64,000 bases of DNA from Methylobacterium sp. WSM2598. GTDB taxonomy: Bacteria; Pseudomonadota; Alphaproteobacteria; Rhizobiales; Beijerinckiaceae. The stretch covers positions 6,574,105 through 6,638,104 of the forward strand of contig NZ_KB900609.1 of NCBI RefSeq assembly GCF_000379105.1, given 5' to 3'. Position 1 is the stretch's first letter. Each line of letters starts with the position of its first letter. The notes beneath the pieces were generated by a model. That model saw only the letters and a list, made by a program, of their open reading frames with translations, had not been told where the DNA came from and did no database searches. The position numbers were made by a program, and so were the translations under genes. Shown piece by piece: positions 34,715 to 42,354 of this stretch.

Positions 34715-34738
34715 AATCACTCCGAACAGCGAGTGATT
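34715..34738. promoter_or_regulatory. Operator-like perfect inverted repeat
   Basis: AATCACTC (34715-34722) and GAGTGATT (34731-34738), an exact 8-bp inverted repeat with 8-bp spacer in an AT-rich island. It lies between a leftward gene (start 34636) and a rightward gene (start 34984). The geometry fits a dimeric repressor such as a TetR-type protein. No regulator gene is adjacent. Confidence 0.5.
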
Positions 34739-34983
34739 TGTACCGTTTTTGCGAAGCACAGCCGCGCCCGACCGCCGCATTTCGGACCCGAGCTCCGGCT
34801 AGAGACGACGCAGATCCGGCAGAAGCTCAAGATCATAATGGCCAAGCTTGCGGTGCGGTCACTGCCGGGTCGTTGACCCGCCGGGCAATGTTCGCGTATC
34901 GTTCTTGTTACCTCATCCAAGAAGATCTTGCAGCGTGGCCTGCTGGGCCGCGCCTGCCGGCGCTCCGGGAGTCCCTCACCGCC

Positions 34984-35655
34984 ATGACCGCCCCGCTCCT
35001 GCACGATCCCGCCCTCCTCGAACGCCCGGGGGCCCGCCGCGGCGCGGCCCGGGCGGGCGGGCGCCGGGCGGCGCCGGCCCCGGCCGCCCCCCGCATGGCG
35101 CTCGTCGCCGATTTCCTGGCGATCGCGGCCCTCGACCCGGCCGTGGAGACCCTGCGCGCCGGGCCCGCGCCGGCCCGGCTGCTGCTCGGGGACGAGGCGG
35201 TGGCGCACGCGGCCGATTTCGAAGTGAGCCGGACGGACGAGCCGGGGCTCCTCGTCGACGTGGTGGCGGAGGCGGACCTCGCCCGCCACCCGCTCCGCAC
35301 CGCCTACGTGGCGGGGGAACCGGTCTGGGCCGAGGACGGGCGCCGCTTCGTGATCGAGAGCGCCGCCACCGTGCGGGCCGAGCCGCGGCTCTCGACGGTG
35401 CGGCTGGTGATGGCCTGCCGGCGCAGCTTCGTGTCGGCGGGCGACCGGGTGCGCATCCTGCACTACCTCGACGAGTGCGGGACCGGCCGGCTGGTCGATT
35501 GCGCCGGGGTGGTGCAGAACGCCGTGGACGGGGTGGCGGCCGTGCTGGCGCTGGCGGTCGAGGGGCTCGTCGCGATCGACATCGCGCGGCCGATCCTGCC
35601 GGAGACCCCGGTGCGCCGCCGCCCCCTGCCCTTCGCGGACCCGTTCGGGTTCTGA
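34984..35655 (+). CDS. Hypothetical protein (223 aa)
   Basis: No family recognised. The N-terminus is arginine/alanine-rich, followed by an alpha/beta region (LLVDVVAEADLARHPLRTAYVAGEPVW) and a conserved-looking core RRSFVSAGDRVRILHYLDE. No signal peptide or TM helix. ATG 34984 has GGGAG about eleven bases upstream; an earlier ATG at 34888 is in frame but the intervening codons are AT-rich and atypical. The 34637-34983 gap holds the operator-like repeat above and nothing else recognised. Confidence 0.6.
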   Translation: MTAPLLHDPALLERPGARRGAARAGGRRAAPAPAAPRMALVADFLAIAALDPAVETLRAGPAPARLLLGDEAVAHAADFEVSRTDEPGLLVDVVAEADLARHPLRTAYVAGEPVWAEDGRRFVIESAATVRAEPRLSTVRLVMACRRSFVSAGDRVRILHYLDECGTGRLVDCAGVVQNAVDGVAAVLALAVEGLVAIDIARPILPETPVRRRPLPFADPFGF

Positions 35656-35719
35656 GCGGTACGGCCCGCCGCAGCGATTGCCGGGACCGGCATCGCGGCG
35701 CCGAGCCGGCGCCCCCGGG

Positions 35720-36166
35720 TCATCGGCCGAGCGCGGAACCGGGCGGAGTCTCGGCCAGGACATCCGCGAGGCGGGCCTGAAGGTACGGCACCGCGTCGGC
35801 GCGGCGCAGGAAGAGCCCGGCCGGCATCATGGTCCAGGCCTCGCCCTCATCCCCGAACCGGATCCGCGCCACCTCCTCGGGGCCGATCGCGGCGGCGAAG
35901 AACCAGCTCGCCGCGCGGCCCTCGGCGAGGGGCGGGTAGCGGCGCGCCCAGGCGAGCCGGCCGGGCGCGAGCCGGATCCCGAACTCCTCGCCGAGCTCCC
36001 GCAGCACGCAGGCGACCGGCGATTCGTCCCCCTCGCGCCCGCCGCCCGGCAGATCCCAGAGACCCGGGAAGGGGATGCCCGGATTCCGGTCGCGCCGGTA
36101 GGCGACGAGGTCCGCCCCGCACAGGAGGGCGAGCTTGGCGCCGACGAAGGCCTCACCGTCCCACAT
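35720..36166 (-). CDS. NUDIX hydrolase
   Basis: 148 residues. A complete Nudix box is present: GGREGDESPVACVLRELGEEFGI in pattern G-x5-E-x7-REUxEExGU. It is preceded by FPGLWDLPGG, typical of the family. It would cleave a nucleoside diphosphate linked to another group; the substrate cannot be told. ATG 36166 with GGAGA four bases upstream. Divergent from the PhnA-like gene, 75 bp apart. Confidence 0.9.
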   Translation of the reverse strand: MWDGEAFVGAKLALLCGADLVAYRRDRNPGIPFPGLWDLPGGGREGDESPVACVLRELGEEFGIRLAPGRLAWARRYPPLAEGRAASWFFAAAIGPEEVARIRFGDEGEAWTMMPAGLFLRRADAVPYLQARLADVLAETPPGSALGR

Positions 36167-36241
36167 CGGCTCTCCGGCCCCCTTGCGATCTGCCCCCGCG
36201 GCAGCGAGAAGGCGTGACCGTCCGCGCGAGGTGGGGCCAGG

Positions 36242-36547
36242 ATGATGGGCGACGACGATTACGTCTACGACGAGGCGACCGGCGAGTGGCGCCCGGCCGC
36301 GGAGGTCGCGGCCGCGGCGGCCGCCGCGGCGCGGGTGGAGGTGCGCGACGCCTCCGGCACCCTGCTGGCGGACGGCGATTCCGTCACCCTGATCAAGGAC
36401 CTCAAGGTCAAGGGCGCCAACCAGGTTCTCAAGCAGGGCACGGTGATCCGCTCGATCCGGCTGACCGACGACCCCGAGGAGATCGACTGCCGCCACGACA
36501 CGATCAAGGGCCTCGTGCTGCGCACCGAATTCGTGCGCAAGCGCTGA
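36242..36547 (+). CDS. PhnA/YjdM-like domain protein without zinc ribbon
   Basis: 101 residues. The C-terminal PhnA domain is clear: GTLLADGDSVTLIKDLKVKG, then VLKQGTVIRSIRL and IDCRHDTIKGLVLRTEFV. Usual PhnA/YjdM proteins start with a CPxC zinc ribbon; here that part is replaced by DDDYVYDEATGEWRPAAE followed by an alanine run, with no cysteine pair. Despite the name, PhnA is not needed for phosphonate breakdown; its role is uncertain. Start 36242 or the next codon but one region (36245). Converges on thrS. Confidence 0.8.
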   Translation: MMGDDDYVYDEATGEWRPAAEVAAAAAAAARVEVRDASGTLLADGDSVTLIKDLKVKGANQVLKQGTVIRSIRLTDDPEEIDCRHDTIKGLVLRTEFVRKR

Positions 36548-36553
36548 GGCCGG

Positions 36554-36572
36554 GGCGCCCCGTCAGGGCGCC
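36554..36572. terminator. Terminator-like hairpin between convergent genes
   Basis: GGCGCCC (36554-36560) and GGGCGCC (36566-36572) with a 5-nt loop that contains the thrS stop codon complement. No T-tract. Position between convergent genes supports a shared terminator. Confidence 0.4.
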
Positions 36573-38575
36573 GCCGCGACCCCGTGATGGGCGTCGAGGG
36601 TGGCGGCCTCCGTCGGCACCGTCGCGGCGACCGCGTCGCGGCGGCGGCGATCCGGGGTGGTGGCCTCGCCGACGAGGTCGGCGAGCGCTTGGTCGAGGGG
36701 CAGCGTGCGGGTCTGCTGGCTGCCGAGCCGCCGGATCGACACCGTCCGCTCCTCGCCCTCGCGGCGCCCGACCACCAGCATCACCGGCACCTTGGCGTGC
36801 GAGTGCTCGCGGACCTTGTAGTTGATCTTCTCGTTGCGCAGGTCGATCTCGGCCCGCAGCCCCGCCGCCTCGCAGGCGGCCAGCACGTCGCTCGCGTAGG
36901 GATCGGCGTCGCTCGTGATCGTCGCCACCACCACCTGCAGGGGCGCGAGCCAGAGCGGGAAGTGGCCGGCGAAATGCTCGATCAATATCCCGGCGAAGCG
37001 CTCCATCGAGCCGCAGATCGCCCGGTGCACCATCACGGGCGTCTTCTTCTGGCCGTCCGCGTCGACGTAGAAGGCGCCGAACCGCTCGGGCAGGTTGAAG
37101 TCCACCTGCGTGGTGCCGCATTGCCAGTCGCGGCCGATCGCGTCGCGCAGCACGTACTCGAATTTCGGCCCGTAGAAGGCCCCCTCGCCCGGGTTGATCG
37201 CGGTCCGGATGCGTCCCCCCGACTGCTCCTCGATCTCGCTGAGGACCCGGGTCATCACCGCCTCGGCGTGGTCCCAGAGCGCGTCCGAGCCGACCCGCTT
37301 CTCCGGCCGGGTCGAGAGCTTCACGACGATCTCGTCGAAGCCGAAATCCGCGTAGGTCGAGAGGATCAGGTCGTTGATCTTCAGGCACTCGGCGGCGAGC
37401 TGGGCCTCGGTGCAGAAGACGTGGGCGTCGTCCTGCGTGAAGGCGCGCACCCGCATCAGCCCGTGCAGCGCGCCGGACGGCTCGTAGCGCGACACGGCGC
37501 CGAACTCGGCCAGGCGCAGCGGCAGGTCGCGGTAGGACTTCAAGCCGTGCTTGAAGATCTGCACGTGGCCGGGGCAGTTCATCGGCTTGATCGCGAAGAC
37601 GCGCTCGTCCTCGGTCTTGGTGACGAACATGTTCTCCCGGTACCAGTCCCAGTGGCCCGAGGTCTCCCACAGGGCCTTGTCGAGGATCTGGGGGGCATTC
37701 ACCTCGCGGTAATCGGCCTTCAGGCGGCGCCGCATGTAGGCGATGAGCTCCTGGAAGAGCGTCCAGCCCTTCGGGTGCCAGAACACGACGCCCGGTCCCT
37801 CCTCCTGGAAGTGGAAGAGGTCCATCTCGCGGCCGAGGCGGCGGTGGTCGCGCCGCTCGGCCTCCTCCAGCCGGTGCAGGTAGGCGTCGAGGTCGGCCTG
37901 CGAGGCCCAGGCCGTGCCGTAGATCCGGCTCAGCATCGGCTTCGTCGAGTCGCCCCGCCAGTAGGCGCCCGCGACCTTCATCAGCTTGAAGGCCGTGCCG
38001 ACCTTGCCGGTCGAGGTCATGTGCGGGCCGCGGCAGAGGTCGAGCCACTCGCCCTGCCGGTAGATCTTGAGATCCTCGCCCTCCGGGATGGCGTCCACGA
38101 GCTCGACCTTGAAGCTCTCGCCCTTCTCGGCGAACAGCGCGCGCACGGCGTCGCGGGCCCAGACCTCCTTGGTGAAGGCCGCGTCGCGGGCGATGATCTC
38201 GCGCATCCGCGCCTCGATCGCCGGGAAGTCCTCCGGCGAGAACGGGGTCTCGCGGTAGAAGTCGTAGTAGAAGCCGTTCTCGATCACCGGGCCGATCGTG
38301 ACCTGGGTGCCGGGCCAGAGCGACTGCACGGCCTCGGCGAGGACGTGCGCGCAATCGTGGCGGATCAGTTCGAGCGCGCGCGGATCGGTGCGGTCGAGGA
38401 ACTCGATCCGGGCATCGCGCGTGATCGCGTCGTCGAGGTCGCGGACCTGGCCGTCGAGGGCCATCGCGACCGTGCGCTTGGCCAGGGACTTGGCGATGCC
38501 TTCGACCACCGCGCTGCCGGTGACCGCGGCGTCGTAGGCGCGGGTGGCACCGTCGGGGAATGTCAGGATCGGCAT
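36563..38575 (-). CDS. thrS: Threonyl-tRNA synthetase
   Basis: 670 residues with the full class II layout: N-terminal TGS domain, editing domain with HDCAHVLAE and the distal CRGPHM, catalytic core with motif 2 YEPSGALHGLMRVRAF, zinc ligands in PMNCPGHVQIF, and a C-terminal anticodon-binding domain. It ends with a 25-residue basic/alanine tail beyond the usual end. ATG 38575 has GAAGGAG eight bases upstream. Charges tRNA-Thr in the cytoplasm. Upstream 98 bp to yidD. Confidence 0.98.
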   Translation of the reverse strand: MPILTFPDGATRAYDAAVTGSAVVEGIAKSLAKRTVAMALDGQVRDLDDAITRDARIEFLDRTDPRALELIRHDCAHVLAEAVQSLWPGTQVTIGPVIENGFYYDFYRETPFSPEDFPAIEARMREIIARDAAFTKEVWARDAVRALFAEKGESFKVELVDAIPEGEDLKIYRQGEWLDLCRGPHMTSTGKVGTAFKLMKVAGAYWRGDSTKPMLSRIYGTAWASQADLDAYLHRLEEAERRDHRRLGREMDLFHFQEEGPGVVFWHPKGWTLFQELIAYMRRRLKADYREVNAPQILDKALWETSGHWDWYRENMFVTKTEDERVFAIKPMNCPGHVQIFKHGLKSYRDLPLRLAEFGAVSRYEPSGALHGLMRVRAFTQDDAHVFCTEAQLAAECLKINDLILSTYADFGFDEIVVKLSTRPEKRVGSDALWDHAEAVMTRVLSEIEEQSGGRIRTAINPGEGAFYGPKFEYVLRDAIGRDWQCGTTQVDFNLPERFGAFYVDADGQKKTPVMVHRAICGSMERFAGILIEHFAGHFPLWLAPLQVVVATITSDADPYASDVLAACEAAGLRAEIDLRNEKINYKVREHSHAKVPVMLVVGRREGEERTVSIRRLGSQQTRTLPLDQALADLVGEATTPDRRRRDAVAATVPTEAATLDAHHGVAAAP

Positions 38576-38673
38576 GGGACGGGCTCCTTCGGCTCACTCC
38601 TGCGCACCGTGCAGGTAAGCGGATCGGATCGGGGCCGCCTCCATAGCAGCGCGGCCGGAAAAGGCCAGACGGC

Positions 38674-38979
38674 TCACTCGCCGAGGGGTGCCGGCGCGTT
38701 GACCCCGCACCAGCGGCCGTAGGCCCAGGGCCGGTGCCAGGCCGCGCCCTCCGGCAGCGCCTCGCAGACGAGGTCGATGCCGTGGGTGCCGAAGGGCCCG
38801 CAGCGGCAGATCCGGGCGAGGCCCATCCAGCCGCCGGCCCAGAGCCCGTGGCGCTGGATCGCCTCGTCCGCGTAGGCCGAGCAGGAGGGCCAGTGCCGGC
38901 ACTGGCGCCCGACGAGGCCCGACAGCGTGAGCTGGTAGGCGCGGATCGCCGCGTGGGCGGCGCGGCGGGGCAGGCTCAC
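38674..38979 (-). CDS. yidD: Membrane protein insertion efficiency factor YidD
   Basis: 101 residues. Family core: AIRAYQLTLSGLVGRQCRHWPSCSAYADEAI, with the conserved Cys pair and the C-terminal RICRCGP motif. YidD aids membrane-protein insertion with YidC. GTG 38979 overlaps the stop of the scaffold gene (GTGA), so translation is probably coupled. A C-terminal extension (WHRPWAYGRWCGV) exceeds the shortest homologues. The yidD-scaffold pairing is common in alphaproteobacteria. Confidence 0.93.
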   Translation of the reverse strand: MSLPRRAAHAAIRAYQLTLSGLVGRQCRHWPSCSAYADEAIQRHGLWAGGWMGLARICRCGPFGTHGIDLVCEALPEGAAWHRPWAYGRWCGVNAPAPLGE

Positions 38980-39428
38980 GCCCCCGCCTCGGCGGGGCTC
39001 GGCCGGGCCGCGATCTGATCGAGCGCCTCCACCACCGCGTCGAAGGTGAGGAGCGTCGAGGCGTGGCGCGCCTTGTAGTCGCGCACCGGCTCCAGCACCG
39101 CGAAGGCGGCCCATTTGCCGGCCGGGGCCGGTCCCCCCTCCTTGAGCATGCGCCGCACCTGGTCGCGCAGGTCGCGCAGCTCCGCGGCGCTCGCCCCGAC
39201 CACGTGCCGCGCCATCAGCGAGGAGGAGGCCTGGCCGAGGGCGCAAGCCTTCACGTCGTGGGCGAAGTCCGTGACGGTCCCGCCCTCGGTGACGAGGTCG
39301 ACCGTCACCGTCGAGCCGCAGAGCTTGGAATGCTTGCTCGCGCTCGCCTGCGGGGCCGCCAGGCGGCCGAGCCGGGGGATGTCGGCGGCGAGTTCGAGGA
39401 TGCGCCTGTTGTAGATGTCGCTCAGCAT
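38976..39428 (-). CDS. Iron-sulfur cluster assembly scaffold (SufU/NifU-N-like)
   Basis: 150 residues, IscU/SufU fold. Two of the usual cluster Cys are seen, in SKLCGSTV (about 37) and KACALGQASS (about 62). The third position falls in YKARHASTL and carries His, as in many alphaproteobacterial homologues. Likely a scaffold or carrier of Fe-S clusters, though not the main IscU. ATG 39428; gene followed by yidD with a 4-bp overlap. The upstream 264 bp hold no gene. Confidence 0.85.
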   Translation of the reverse strand: MLSDIYNRRILELAADIPRLGRLAAPQASASKHSKLCGSTVTVDLVTEGGTVTDFAHDVKACALGQASSSLMARHVVGASAAELRDLRDQVRRMLKEGGPAPAGKWAAFAVLEPVRDYKARHASTLLTFDAVVEALDQIAARPSPAEAGA

Positions 39429-39692
39429 GGCCGCTTCGGACTTTGGACGAGGGAGCCCCCGCCGGGGACGATGGTCTCCACCGTGGACTTCGGATCGGCA
39501 CCGGACCATGGTGGTCTGCCGTGCAGCCGGCGCATTGCGCGCCGGACGCAGACGCACGATATAGGCGGCCCGACCCCGGATCGCGAGGCGCGGCGCGTGG
39601 GCGCGCCCATGCGGGCGGCGCGGGCCTCCCGGGGCGGGGGCCGGCGGGGAAGAGGCGCAGGTGAGGCCCGTATCCCGCGGGCGGGAGGCTCC

Positions 39693-40352
39693 ATGGATGC
39701 GGTGCTGAAGTCCTTGTCGGTCCGCCTGCCGGACGCCGCCGACAAGCGCAGCGACACGGGCCGCCCCGAGCGCGTGACCGAGCGGCCGACCCGGCAGGAG
39801 GCCGAGGCGGCGGTGCGCACCCTGATCCGCTGGGCCGGCGACGATCCCGAGCGCGAGGGCCTGCGCGAGACGCCCCAGCGCGTCGCCCGCGCCTACGAGC
39901 AGATCTTCGGCGGCTACCGCCAGGAGCCGACCCACATCCTCGACCGCGTCTTCGAGGAGGTCGAGGGCTACGGCGACATCGTGCTGGTGCGCGACATCCC
40001 GTTCCACTCCCATTGCGAGCACCACATGGTGCCGTTCATCGGCCGGGCGCACATCGCCTATTACCCGCGCCGGGGCGTGGTCGGGCTCTCGAAGCTCGCC
40101 CGGGTGGTCGATGCCTTCGCGCGCCGGCTGCAGACCCAGGAGACGATGACGGCCCAGATCGCCGACACGATCGACGCGGTGCTCAATCCCCGCGGGGTCG
40201 CCGTGATGGTCGAGGCCGAGCACCTCTGCATGGCGATGCGCGGGGTGCAGAAGGCGGGCGTCTCGACGCTCACCACCCAGTTCACCGGCGTGTTCAAGCA
40301 GGACCCGCACGAGCAGGTCCGCTTCCTCACCCTCGTGCGCGACCAGCGCTGA
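39693..40352 (+). CDS. folE: GTP cyclohydrolase I
   Basis: 219 residues. Zinc and substrate motifs HSHCEHHMVPFIG and the C-terminal CMAMRGVQKAGVSTLTT-type segment are present; the family is a homodecamer that makes dihydroneopterin triphosphate for folate (and here for tetrahydromethanopterin-type methylotroph cofactors as an inference). GGGAGG four bases before ATG 39693 fixes the start. Overlaps hisI by one base (TGATG). Confidence 0.96.
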   Translation: MDAVLKSLSVRLPDAADKRSDTGRPERVTERPTRQEAEAAVRTLIRWAGDDPEREGLRETPQRVARAYEQIFGGYRQEPTHILDRVFEEVEGYGDIVLVRDIPFHSHCEHHMVPFIGRAHIAYYPRRGVVGLSKLARVVDAFARRLQTQETMTAQIADTIDAVLNPRGVAVMVEAEHLCMAMRGVQKAGVSTLTTQFTGVFKQDPHEQVRFLTLVRDQR

Positions 40353-40759
40353 TGGCCCTCGCCTTCGCGCCGCCCGGGGACCGGCACCAGGTCGAGGAGG
40401 GCACCGCCTTCACGCCGCGCTTCGGGCCGGACGGGCTGATCACGGCGCTCGCCGTCGACGCCGAGACCGGCGAGGTGCTGATGCTCGCCCACATGAACCG
40501 GGACTCCCTCGCCCGCACCCTGGAGACCGGGGAGGCGTGGTACTGGTCGCGCTCGCGGGGCGAGCTCTGGCACAAGGGTGCGACGAGCGGCCAGGTCCAG
40601 AGCGTGGTGGAGATCCGGGTCGATTGCGACCAGGACGCGCTGCTGCTGCGGGTGAGGGTCGGCGGCGACGGCGGCTGCTGCCACACAGGCCGCCGCTCCT
40701 GCTTCTACCGCGCGGTCGAGGCCGGGCCGGCCGGGGCCCGCCTCGTCCCGGCCGGGTGA
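40352..40759 (+). CDS. hisI: Phosphoribosyl-AMP cyclohydrolase
   Basis: 135 residues, histidine biosynthesis step 3. Conserved EAWYWSRSRGELWHKG, the metal-binding DCDQD and the CHTGRRSCFY motif are all present. ATG 40352 overlaps the folE stop, so the two are likely co-translated; the folE-hisI pairing is usual in Rhizobiales. Converges on the patatin gene with only 7 bp between. Confidence 0.96.
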   Translation: MALAFAPPGDRHQVEEGTAFTPRFGPDGLITALAVDAETGEVLMLAHMNRDSLARTLETGEAWYWSRSRGELWHKGATSGQVQSVVEIRVDCDQDALLLRVRVGGDGGCCHTGRRSCFYRAVEAGPAGARLVPAG

Positions 40760-40766
40760 GGCGCCC

Positions 40767-42089
40767 TCAGCGCGCCGCCTCGGCGCGCCGGTCCGTGCCC
40801 TTCCGTGCGGTCTCGCCGCCCTTGACTTCGGCTTCGCCGCCCTTGACCTCGGCGTCGCCGCGCTTGACCTCGGCGTCGCCGCCCTTGCCCTCGATCGCGC
40901 TCGTGGTGACGGCGTCCGGCCGCCAGTCGAAGGCCGTGCCGTCGCGCCCGAGCGCCTCGCCATGGGCGAAGAGCGCCCGCATGTAGCCCTGGTCGAAGGG
41001 CGCGGGCGAGCAGCGGCTGAAGCGGGAATCGATCAGCGCCACGTGCAGCGTCAGGCCGGTCCGGCCCGCGAAGCCGCGGGCGAGCGCGACCGCCGCGGCG
41101 GTCTGGGCCCGGATCGCCGCCGAGAGCGAGCGGCCGAGGACGCTCAGCATCGTGCGCGAGGCGACCTGGAAATCGGGCGCGAGGCTGTTGTTGACGACGA
41201 GGTAGACGGCGGGCGCGGGCAGGCCGCCCGGCTCCTCCCCGAGGATCTGGCGGCCCGGCGCCAGGAAGAACGGGGCGGTGGTGCCGCCGTCCGCATGCAT
41301 CTCCTGGAACGTCTTGCCGGACGGGCCGGCCGCGTCGATCATCACCGGCGGGAAGAGCCCGGGGACCGCCGCCGAGGCGAGCATCACCTCGCGGAACAGC
41401 TTGAGCCCGGCGGGCCCGCCGATCCCGGCGATGGCCCCCATGTCCCACAGGACCGGGCGGCCGCTGTCGAGCTCGGTCGTCGCCACCAGGAGGCGGCGGC
41501 CCTTGCGGTGCTCGGCCGCGACCTCGGCGAGGAGCGCGGGCGTGACGCTCTTCTCGATCTGGCGCTTCAGCGGCCAGGTGTCGGTGAGCGCCGCGTCGCT
41601 GCCCCCGAACTCGAACACGTCCGCGGCGGTGGTCTGCGTGTAGGCCTGTTCGAGGGCCGCGTCGTAGCGGGCGCCCGCGAAGGCGAAGGGGGCGATCAGC
41701 GCGCCGGTCGAGACCCCCGTGACGACGCCGAAATCCGGCCGGTTCCCGGCGCCGCTCCAGCCCTTCAGCAGACCCGCCGCGTAGGCGCCGTTCTCGCCCC
41801 CGCCCGAGAGCACGAGCCAGGGCGCCTGCCCGGCCCGCGGCGCCCCGGCCAGGAGGTCGCGGAAGGCTGCGGGGTCGTCGCCGTTCAGGCGGACCTGCGC
41901 GGGCAGACCCTCGGGCCGCGCCGCCGCGAGGTCGCCGGCCGTGAACTCGGTGCGGGCGAACTCGGTGCGGGCGCCGCCGCGCCGTCCGGGGGCCGCCGGG
42001 TTGCCGGCCGTCGCCGGCGTCGCGAGGCCCGCCCCGAGGAGCAGAATCGCGGCGCAGGCCATGCCGCGCCGCCGGGTCGATCCCGACAT
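40767..42089 (-). CDS. Secreted patatin-like phospholipase
   Basis: 440 residues. Signal peptide (AAILLLGAGLATPATA), then the patatin set: oxyanion loop GGGENGAYAAG (96-106), nucleophile Ser127 in GVSTG, and Asp267 of the DGG motif (HADGGT). A Ser-Asp dyad lipid acyl hydrolase is expected, exported to the envelope. The C-terminal tail consists of four 21-bp repeats (about 40808-40892) encoding GDAEVKG-type units. GGAGG eight bases before ATG 42089 sets the start. An exact EcfG-type promoter sits 34 bp upstream, so stress induction is predicted. Confidence 0.9.
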   Translation of the reverse strand: MSGSTRRRGMACAAILLLGAGLATPATAGNPAAPGRRGGARTEFARTEFTAGDLAAARPEGLPAQVRLNGDDPAAFRDLLAGAPRAGQAPWLVLSGGGENGAYAAGLLKGWSGAGNRPDFGVVTGVSTGALIAPFAFAGARYDAALEQAYTQTTAADVFEFGGSDAALTDTWPLKRQIEKSVTPALLAEVAAEHRKGRRLLVATTELDSGRPVLWDMGAIAGIGGPAGLKLFREVMLASAAVPGLFPPVMIDAAGPSGKTFQEMHADGGTTAPFFLAPGRQILGEEPGGLPAPAVYLVVNNSLAPDFQVASRTMLSVLGRSLSAAIRAQTAAAVALARGFAGRTGLTLHVALIDSRFSRCSPAPFDQGYMRALFAHGEALGRDGTAFDWRPDAVTTSAIEGKGGDAEVKRGDAEVKGGEAEVKGGETARKGTDRRAEAAR

Positions 42090-42122
42090 CGTCTCGTCCT
42101 CCGCCGCCCGCCTCGCAGAGGA

Positions 42123-42147
42123 AACGCCCCGCTCCCGGCCCCGTTCC
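42123..42147 (-). promoter_or_regulatory. EcfG-type stress promoter upstream of the patatin gene
   Basis: Read leftward: GGAAC (42147-42143), 16-bp spacer, CGTT (42126-42123), an exact consensus match. The distance from the -10 to the start at 42089 is 33 bp, giving a leader of about 27 nt that contains the GGAGG ribosome site. The rest of the 42090-42354 gap shows no gene. Confidence 0.6.
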
Positions 42148-42354
42148 GGCCCGGCGCGGCCGCATGTGCGGGACGACACATGAGGGGGCTGGCTCGACTT
42201 GCGCCCCCAAGTATCCGCGCACCCTCGGGTGCCGCCGGGGCGATCCGTCCGGCTCACCCGGGGATTTGCACGAATCGACGGCAGTGGAGCGGCCCCACGA
42301 CGTCTCGGCCTGGTCCGCGCGGGACTGTGAGCCGGCTGAACATCGCGCGGGAGG

